Below, piece by piece: positions 7,382 to 12,136 of a stretch of 12,136 nt of DNA; positions within the stretch are counted from its first letter, which is position 1; each line of letters opens with the position of its first letter. A program made the position numbers and the translations under genes. The stretch is from Halieaceae bacterium (lineage in GTDB: Bacteria; Pseudomonadota; Gammaproteobacteria; Pseudomonadales; Halieaceae): positions 1 through 12,136 of the forward strand of contig QXYP01000104.1 of the NCBI GenBank assembly GCA_009886815.1, in the 5' to 3' direction. The notes under the pieces were generated by a model. The model was given only the letters and a program-made list of their open reading frames with translations, was not told where the DNA came from and ran no database searches.

Positions 7382-8419
7382 TTATTTTCCTGAGGCCAGC
7401 CAAAGTGCCAATGCCTCCACGACAGTATCATCCAATTGGTTCATTGCAGGCATAGGCACTGAACCCCAAACACCCTGCCCACCCTGTCTGATTTTTTTAG
7501 CCAAATAAGCCGAGGCATCGGCCCCGGCATAACGGGCTCGGATGGCTGTAAACCCCGGTCCTACCAACGCTTTATTCACCTGATGACAGGCCTCGCAGCC
7601 ACTAACGGCTAAAAGATCAGCAGGGATCTGGTCTAAACTGTCACTCTGCGCTGGCTGGGACACCGACAGCTGCGGTGTGGGTGCGGTCTGCACACCGGGT
7701 AAGGGGCCATAATGGCGCATCTGATCTCGAAGATTGCCATGAGCATTCATGGCGTAATCTGGGAGAAATGACGTAATGGTCGTATCGACTGAACAGTTGG
7801 TGATGCAGGCCGACCCGACCACATCGGGCACGCCGTTAACCGACCAAAGGCCGTGGTCCTCTGTCATGCCGTTGCGATTTGGCATCAGGGCCTGAACGTC
7901 TTCCATATTTTCATCAGACAGCACAAAGTCGTCGTCCACAATGTAGGCAAGGTTAAGCAGGTAGGCAACCAGTGAGTACACCTCATCAGCCGCCAGTGAC
8001 TTGGGGGCATTCCACGGCATAGCGCGGTTAATGTAATCCCAAATCGTCGACAAGGTCGCCACTTTCATAAAGGTCGTCCGAACAACGGAAGGGTCTGTTA
8101 ACGCTGCAACACGTCCTGTTCGTACATCGTCTTCGGTAATGTTGCCCAAGACAATGGGCGAGAAGACTTCATTGGAGTCCCCAAAGTCGCCGTGACAACT
8201 TGCGCATTGATCTAGCCACAATGCCTCACCCTGTGCCACCGAGCCTGAACCCGGGGGTAAGCCTAAAAAGTCAGGGCGCACATCGATATCCCAGGCGCTG
8301 AGCTCCGCAGCTGTTGCGGTTCTACCGAGTTCATTGAGGGCAGATAGATAGTCCTGTGCGAGGGCGTTACCACCCAAAAAAGTCAGGCAAACAATCGATA
8401 ATCTAGCCCACCTGAACAT
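7382..8419 (-). CDS. soxD: SoxD, diheme cytochrome c subunit of sulfane dehydrogenase SoxCD
   Basis: Electron-accepting partner of the molybdoenzyme SoxC, passing electrons from SoxY-bound sulfane sulfur oxidation to the respiratory chain. 345 residues with a Sec signal cleaved after ALA (residues 19-21). There are two cytochrome c domains. The first has CASCH at 72-76, with Met134 (RAMPW) as probable ligand. The second has CEACH at 275-279, with Met323/Met326 (SVPMPAM) as candidate ligands. A Pro/Ser/Gln-rich linker (about 240-262) separates them. Cys205 and Cys209 lie between the domains and may form a disulfide. The ATG at 8419 is chosen over the in-frame GTG at 8431 because GAGGTG lies just 5' of it and it gives a normal signal peptide. 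It overlaps the end of soxC by 17 bases, indicating translational coupling of the two subunits. Confidence 0.94.
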   Translation of the reverse strand: MFRWARLSIVCLTFLGGNALAQDYLSALNELGRTATAAELSAWDIDVRPDFLGLPPGSGSVAQGEALWLDQCASCHGDFGDSNEVFSPIVLGNITEDDVRTGRVAALTDPSVVRTTFMKVATLSTIWDYINRAMPWNAPKSLAADEVYSLVAYLLNLAYIVDDDFVLSDENMEDVQALMPNRNGMTEDHGLWSVNGVPDVVGSACITNCSVDTTITSFLPDYAMNAHGNLRDQMRHYGPLPGVQTAPTPQLSVSQPAQSDSLDQIPADLLAVSGCEACHQVNKALVGPGFTAIRARYAGADASAYLAKKIRQGGQGVWGSVPMPAMNQLDDTVVEALALWLASGK

Positions 8420-9737
8420 TATCCACCTCACCCGAGGGACTTACCCGCCACGTCTGAATCGCATTGTTGTGATAAATCGAACGCGTGCCTCGCTCAGCCA
8501 CCAGGGCGGCACGCTGTGGCTGTATATAGCCGGTATCGTCATGGACTCGACTTTGCAGTAAAGCCGGTTCGCCCCGCCAAACCCAGTCAAAATTAAATCG
8601 CGTTAACATTTTTGAGGACAGCGCCCCCTCTAGCCTTGCCTCTTGCCAGTTGCGTCCGCCATCGACAGAAATGTCGACCTTGCGAACTGAGCCCCGACCC
8701 GACCACGCCAAACCGGTAATACAGTAATAACCCTGGTTCAGAAGCTTCTGTCCGGCAGAGGGTGCAGTGATAACAGACTTCGCCTCTTGTATGGCGGTGT
8801 ACTGCCGCAGTTGCCCGCTGGGCATGAGATCGACGTAATGACTGGCCTCATCCTTGGTGGCGTAGGGCTTGTTGCCAACCTCTAAACGGCGTAACCACTT
8901 CACCCAAGAAACGCCCTGCACACCCGGCACCACTAGCCGCAGTGGGTATCCCTGCTCAGGTCGCAACATTTCGCCATTTTGCCCATAGGCCACAATCGCG
9001 TCCTCGAGTGCGCCGGTAAGATTAATGGTTCGTGTCATCCCCGAACCATCGGCACCCTCTGCCAACAAATAGCGGGCGTCTCGATCATAGCCTGCACGCT
9101 CCAGTAACAAAGATAGCGGCACGCCGGTCCATTCCGAGCCCGACAACATACCGTGGGTGTATTGCACGGTCGGCACAGCGGAGTTACCCCACTCTAAAGC
9201 GGTATTGGCGCCACATTCTAAAAAATGCATGCGCGACACGCTGGGCATGCGTAATAAATCTGCCACCGTAAACACGAGGGGTTTTTTAACAAGGCCATTG
9301 ATCATTAAGCGGTGGCGCTGAGGATCAATATCGACCCACCCCTGATGGTGCCGCTCAAAATGAAGACCGCTGGGGGTGATGCATCCAAAAAGATTTTGCA
9401 AGGGCGTGAAAGCCACGCTCGCCTGATCCGTTTGCGTGAGGCCAGGACTTTGTCGACGGATGATATTGGCTTCGAAAGGAGAAGGCTGACCATAGGGGTT
9501 TGTCGCCACTGGCTTGCCGAGACTGCGACTCCATTCGGGGACGTTGACGATATTAGGGTCGTCGGCAAATGTTAGCCCCGAGGCGCCCGCCAATGCCGCA
9601 GCGAAGGATCCCCTAAGGAGATCTCTTCGGCTCTTATCGACGCCACGGTGTGATATCTCAGAGATCAGTTCTTCAGAAAGAAAGGACTCGGGTGCTGGCC
9701 TTAACCGCCCCTCCTGATCATTGACGCCTACTGGCAT
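8403..9737 (-). CDS. soxC: SoxC, molybdenum subunit of sulfane dehydrogenase SoxCD
   Basis: Sulfite-oxidase-family molybdoenzyme that, with SoxD, oxidises the sulfane sulfur left on SoxY after SoxB acts, a six-electron step. 444 residues. A Tat motif SRRDLLRGS at residues 36-44 follows a rather long, charged n-region. The Mo-cofactor domain includes ITPSGLHFERHH (120-131), DPQRHRL and HFLECGANT with Mo-ligand Cys175. THGMLSGSEWTGVPL follows near 194-208. GVQGVSWVKWL introduces the C-terminal dimerisation domain (VRKVDISVDGGRNWQEA). ATG 9737 is preferred; an in-frame GTG at 9746 would add three residues. GGGGTGG lies 5 bases before the ATG. First gene of the operon, with a plausible promoter at 9812-9840. 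SoxC is the marker for oxidation to sulfate without sulfur globules. Confidence 0.95.
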   Translation of the reverse strand: MPVGVNDQEGRLRPAPESFLSEELISEISHRGVDKSRRDLLRGSFAAALAGASGLTFADDPNIVNVPEWSRSLGKPVATNPYGQPSPFEANIIRRQSPGLTQTDQASVAFTPLQNLFGCITPSGLHFERHHQGWVDIDPQRHRLMINGLVKKPLVFTVADLLRMPSVSRMHFLECGANTALEWGNSAVPTVQYTHGMLSGSEWTGVPLSLLLERAGYDRDARYLLAEGADGSGMTRTINLTGALEDAIVAYGQNGEMLRPEQGYPLRLVVPGVQGVSWVKWLRRLEVGNKPYATKDEASHYVDLMPSGQLRQYTAIQEAKSVITAPSAGQKLLNQGYYCITGLAWSGRGSVRKVDISVDGGRNWQEARLEGALSSKMLTRFNFDWVWRGEPALLQSRVHDDTGYIQPQRAALVAERGTRSIYHNNAIQTWRVSPSGEVDNVQVG

Positions 9738-9811
9738 GTGCTCCACCCCATGAATGCACTCCCATTATGGCTAGGGTATTGCTGCCGCAGGTAGCCCATA
9801 GCGCTAATGTT

Positions 9812-9840
9812 ATTCTAATATACTATAAATATATAACCAA
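9812..9840 (-). promoter_or_regulatory. Candidate promoter of the sox operon in an AT-rich island
   Basis: Reading the minus strand, TTGGTT (9835-9840) and TAGAAT (9812-9817) are separated by 17 bases. This is a sigma70-like arrangement placing the transcript start near 9805, about 70 bases before soxC. The island 9803-9848 is far richer in A+T than the rest of the window. It is bounded by GTTAT (9809-9813) and ATAAC (9833-9837), an inverted pair overlapping both promoter elements. ArsR-type SoxR repressors of sox genes are known to bind AT-rich imperfect palindromes, so this is a reasonable operator candidate. The match to the -35 consensus is weak. Confidence 0.4.
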
Positions 9841-9927
9841 AATTAAATCCGGATGGGTTCGCTGCGTATTGGCGCCCCCTGTCGACGACTTAAGCCCTTC
9901 AGTACAAAACCGCTGAACTGAACGGCG

Positions 9928-9933
9928 TATAAT
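9928..9933 (+). promoter_or_regulatory. Perfect TATAAT -10 box of the soxS-like gene
   Basis: TATAAT matches the sigma70 -10 consensus exactly. No good -35 hexamer lies at the right distance (CAAAAC at a 17-base spacing), so an activator may be needed. Transcription would start at about 9940, only one or two bases before the ATG at 9942. That argues for the downstream GTG at 10002 as the real start of the thioredoxin gene. Confidence 0.45.
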
Positions 9934-10001
9934 ACGAACAGATGATGGCGCTATCACACCTTAAACCTAACAAAACCCAAGAGCACAAGGGAAGCTGCGC
10001 T

Positions 10002-10397
10002 GTGAAGCGCTGCAAGGCTACTTTGGCCTTGCTGTTAGGGATATTGGCGCTAGCAAGTGTTGAGGCCAATGAACTGCTTTACATTTATGCGCCAGACTGC
10101 GCCGCTTGCCAGCAGTTCGATGCGGAAGTCCTGCCTTATTACGAAAAGACCGATGAAGCTCGACGGCTCCCGATTATCAAAATTAGCCTCACCGATTGGC
10201 AGGCAGGCATCTCTGCAAAAAGCGCCTGCCAAAGCCAGCCGGTCACGGTAACGCCGACGTTTATTGCGCTGCAAAACTGCAAAGAGCAGGATCGTATTAC
10301 CGGCTACTCTGAAGAGGAACTATTCTGGATGGCGCTACACCGCATTGACGCGTCTATGGCTGAAACAGCAAGCTCAATCAGTACGAACAAACCTTGA
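10002..10397 (+). CDS. soxS: SoxS-like periplasmic thioredoxin
   Basis: Thiol-disulfide protein resembling SoxS of Paracoccus, which is linked to reductive activation of SoxYZ. 131 residues from GTG 10002. Lys/Arg-rich start and hydrophobic core form a Sec signal (cleaved after VEA, residue 22), then LLYIYAPDCAACQQFDAEVLP, with the CAAC redox site at 33-36. EKTDEARRLPI (48-58), the cis-proline segment VTPTF (Pro85) and GYSEEELFWMAL (101-112) complete the family pattern. Cys76 and Cys93 are an additional pair flanking the cis-proline. The frame is open to ATG 9942, but that start nearly coincides with the predicted transcript start and puts 20 polar residues before the signal. AAGGGAAG lies 8 bases before the GTG, supporting it. 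Divergent from soxC, and its last 24 bases overlap the opposing gene. The symbol rests on sequence flavour plus context. Confidence 0.8.
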   Translation: MKRCKATLALLLGILALASVEANELLYIYAPDCAACQQFDAEVLPYYEKTDEARRLPIIKISLTDWQAGISAKSACQSQPVTVTPTFIALQNCKEQDRITGYSEEELFWMALHRIDASMAETASSISTNKP

Positions 10398-11171
10398 ACC
10401 GGGCGCCGGGGGCGGATTGGGACCACCGGCAAAGCACTGTGCGTTGTAAAGCCAGCGCTTAGCATCCTCGCCCTCGTAGCAAAGTTGAGTATCCTCAACG
10501 TGTCGAGTTTGAGTAACAACTTGGGCAAACTCTTCCGCAGCACCTTTAATTGTCGACGCCGATTTTTCATCACCAAAAGTCCACAGGGTGCCCGAGGGCG
10601 CAGTTAACTCCACATAAGGCATTTGCTCAGGAGCCGCTTCCCCTCGCACCTTAAACGTCCAACCAAAGGTGTTAATCCCTAAAATAATAATATTGTGCAG
10701 GCGATCTGTATTGGCGCGAACGCGTCCAAGCTCGTCATAAATGGCTTGTCCGTGGGCCCAGGTTTCCATCTGCCGCGCTGTTATACAAGAACGCGCGCTC
10801 ATACTCGGGCCCACCCAGGGGCAACGCTGAGCGGGATCAGCTTGGCTATAGGCTTGTGCAAGCTGCTGATAGGTAGCCCGCCAATCTGATACCAATGCGT
10901 CACCCTCTGCCAAGACGATCTGAGCTTCGACCTCTGTCAAACTGCCTCCACTTGTTAGGCCTTCCATGACCGGCACCAAGGTTTCTTGCAACTGGGCAGT
11001 ATCTTCAAGAGCCCACAAAGCCATCTGATTCCAAAAGTGCAGATGCCGCAGAATGGTCTCAATACTCCAGGCTTTGAAACCGGTAGGTCTCGAGAGGCCA
11101 AGGGTGTCCACATCACCTAAAAGTGCGTCAAGATCTAACGACTCTTCAAGAAAAGCTTTGGCTTGTTCCAT
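10374..11171 (-). CDS. TIGR03084-type putative metal-binding protein (DinB/maleylpyruvate-isomerase-like fold)
   Basis: 265-residue cytoplasmic protein of unknown function. Its segments match my memory of the TIGR03084 group: GFKAWSIETILRHLHFWN (31-48), WVGPSMSARSCITARQMETWAHGQAIYD (about 119-146), GINTFGWTFKVRG (near 169-181) and the C-terminal QCFAGGPNPPPAPGSRF. His43/His45 and His141 are the likely metal-site histidines, as in DinB-like four-helix proteins, which often use small thiols as cofactors. The ATG at 11171 has AGGA 8 bases upstream. The stop lies inside the convergent soxS-like gene (24-base overlap). It is co-oriented with the acyl-CoA carboxylase gene 118 bases upstream and may belong to that catabolic cluster rather than to sox. 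Family assignment is from pattern memory; the reaction is unknown. Confidence 0.75.
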   Translation of the reverse strand: MEQAKAFLEESLDLDALLGDVDTLGLSRPTGFKAWSIETILRHLHFWNQMALWALEDTAQLQETLVPVMEGLTSGGSLTEVEAQIVLAEGDALVSDWRATYQQLAQAYSQADPAQRCPWVGPSMSARSCITARQMETWAHGQAIYDELGRVRANTDRLHNIIILGINTFGWTFKVRGEAAPEQMPYVELTAPSGTLWTFGDEKSASTIKGAAEEFAQVVTQTRHVEDTQLCYEGEDAKRWLYNAQCFAGGPNPPPAPGSRFVRTD

Positions 11172-11289
11172 ATTGATTTCCTATTAATATCCCATCACCA
11201 GATCTACAAGGTGCTGTTTACACAGGGAGGCTTTAAACACACCCAACAGTTAGCGCGTAGGTTAAAACGGTTAAGTGCCAATGCAGCCG

Positions 11290-12136
11290 CTATTCCGCTA
11301 GCTCTAGAACTACCATGACATCGCCTGCTGCCACCTGTCGACCTGCAACGCCGGGAGCCTCAACAACAACGCCATCGCCTGGGGCTGTAATTTCGTGTTG
11401 CATCTTCATAGCCTCCAGAACAGCAAGACGCTGACCTTTGATCACTGTTTCATTCTCTGAGACTTCAATGGCAAGCAGTAAACCGTGCATCGGCGCCACC
11501 ACTGTTCCTCCGGCAGCCGCATCGACACCCTCCGGGGAGACTCGAGCGTAATCTGTAAGGCTCAGCGAGTAGGTGGCGTTAGCGAGATGTAAGGTCGCCG
11601 GTGATTCATGAACAAAATTAAAGTTTTCACGCCATCCATTTATTTGCAGCTCACAGCGAGTGTCGGACATGCCCATGAACTCCACCAAAAACTCCTCGCT
11701 TTCAAACAGCACTTGATACTGCCCTGCCCCCAAGGTTTCTATTCTGACACCGACCTCCAGCTCGTCGATTCGATAGTCGCGGGTAGAAACAGCGCGGCCT
11801 CGGGAAGACCAATCAAGAAGCTCATGGGAGACCAAAGGTGCACGCTCATGGGCCTCACCCATTGCCAGCAAATGCTGCAACACCGCACCACCAGCCACAA
11901 AAGCTCCCTGCACCTTCGGGGGGTTAAATTGATCTCCATAATTTTCTGCTATGAACGCAGTCGTCGCCAGTCCATCCTTGAATGTTTGCTGCTCTAAAGC
12001 ATCTATCAGAAAATTCCGATTATTACCCAACCCCAGCAATGCGCCATCTTGTAACGTTGTTAGTAAACGACGACGGGCATCCTCGCGAGTTTCTCCGTAG
12101 CCAATAATCTTCGCGACCATTGCATCGTAATAAGGG
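11290..12136 (-). CDS. Acyl-CoA carboxylase biotin-containing alpha subunit, C-terminal part (geranyl-/methylcrotonyl-CoA type)
   Basis: The C-terminal roughly 281 residues of a biotin carboxylase/biotin carrier subunit, entering from beyond the right edge (frame open through PYYDAM at 12119-12136). The visible part starts at the end of the biotin carboxylase domain (YYDAMVAKIIGYGETREDA, then LLGLGNNRNFLIDAL and TTAFI). A middle linker/BT-type region follows, then a complete BCCP domain with VVAPMHGLL and the biotinylation motif EAMKMQHEI. The biotinyl lysine codon is at 11404-11406. The segment around GNNRNFL suggests geranyl-CoA carboxylase (AtuF) or 3-methylcrotonyl-CoA carboxylase (MccA/LiuD), that is, terpene or leucine catabolism. 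The partner beta subunit is not in the window. Stop codon TAG or TAA at 11290-11292. General identity is firm, substrate uncertain. Confidence 0.9.
   Translation of the reverse strand, partial: PYYDAMVAKIIGYGETREDARRRLLTTLQDGALLGLGNNRNFLIDALEQQTFKDGLATTAFIAENYGDQFNPPKVQGAFVAGGAVLQHLLAMGEAHERAPLVSHELLDWSSRGRAVSTRDYRIDELEVGVRIETLGAGQYQVLFESEEFLVEFMGMSDTRCELQINGWRENFNFVHESPATLHLANATYSLSLTDYARVSPEGVDAAAGGTVVAPMHGLLLAIEVSENETVIKGQRLAVLEAMKMQHEITAPGDGVVVEAPGVAGRQVAAGDVMVVLELAE

Noticed and set aside
9942..10001. ATG at 9942 (or 9945) as the start of the SoxS-like protein
   Set aside because: It would lie 1 to 5 bases after the predicted transcript start and adds a polar leader before a normal Sec signal. 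GTG 10002 has a better-placed purine-rich site.
11172..11289. Possible terminator or promoter in the gap between the carboxylase and the DinB-like gene
   Set aside because: The best stem is CACC/GGTG (4 pairs) with no U-tract, and no convincing -35/-10 pair was found.

Overview
The window is dominated by one compact Sox (sulfur oxidation) operon on the minus strand. It reads soxC-soxD-soxY-soxZ-soxA-soxX-soxB from about 9740 down to 3370, with gaps or overlaps of no more than about 40 bases. A small glycosyltransferase-like gene follows 28 bases after soxB. The presence of soxCD predicts the complete Paracoccus-type periplasmic cycle: SoxXA loads thiosulfate onto the SoxY cysteine, SoxB releases sulfate, and SoxCD oxidises the remaining sulfane sulfur without sulfur storage.

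From left to right: 1-2379 (minus) is a PvdQ/aculeacin-acylase-type Ntn-hydrolase lipoprotein that runs off the left edge. 2380-2600 is an AT-rich spacer with an inverted repeat and evenly spaced short motifs. 2601-3341 is the glycosyltransferase-like gene, and 3370-9737 is sox. 9738-10001 is a divergent control region with a plausible promoter in each direction. 10002-10397 (plus) is a SoxS-like periplasmic thioredoxin. It converges on and overlaps a minus-strand TIGR03084-type DinB-fold gene (10374-11171). 11290-12136 (minus) is the C-terminal part of the biotin subunit of an acyl-CoA carboxylase of the geranyl-CoA/methylcrotonyl-CoA type, cut by the right edge.

The gene content and moderate GC suggest a heterotrophic, probably marine, gammaproteobacterium (for example of the OM60/NOR5-Halieaceae or a related lineage) using thiosulfate as an accessory electron donor. 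That placement is inference from protein flavour and gene order, not a database result. No carbon-fixation genes are visible. Sox accessory genes such as soxR, soxV, soxW, soxE, soxF and soxH are not in the window.

The core chemistry here is a known system. The less usual points are an 18-base tandem duplication at the soxZ/soxA junction that copies the stop codon and the ribosome binding site, the sugar-transferase-like gene at the end of the operon, an additional cysteine pair in the SoxS-like protein, and a lipoprotein-type acylase next door. No RNA genes, CRISPR arrays, insertion sequences or clear phage genes were seen, and no stretch over 300 bases lacks a gene.
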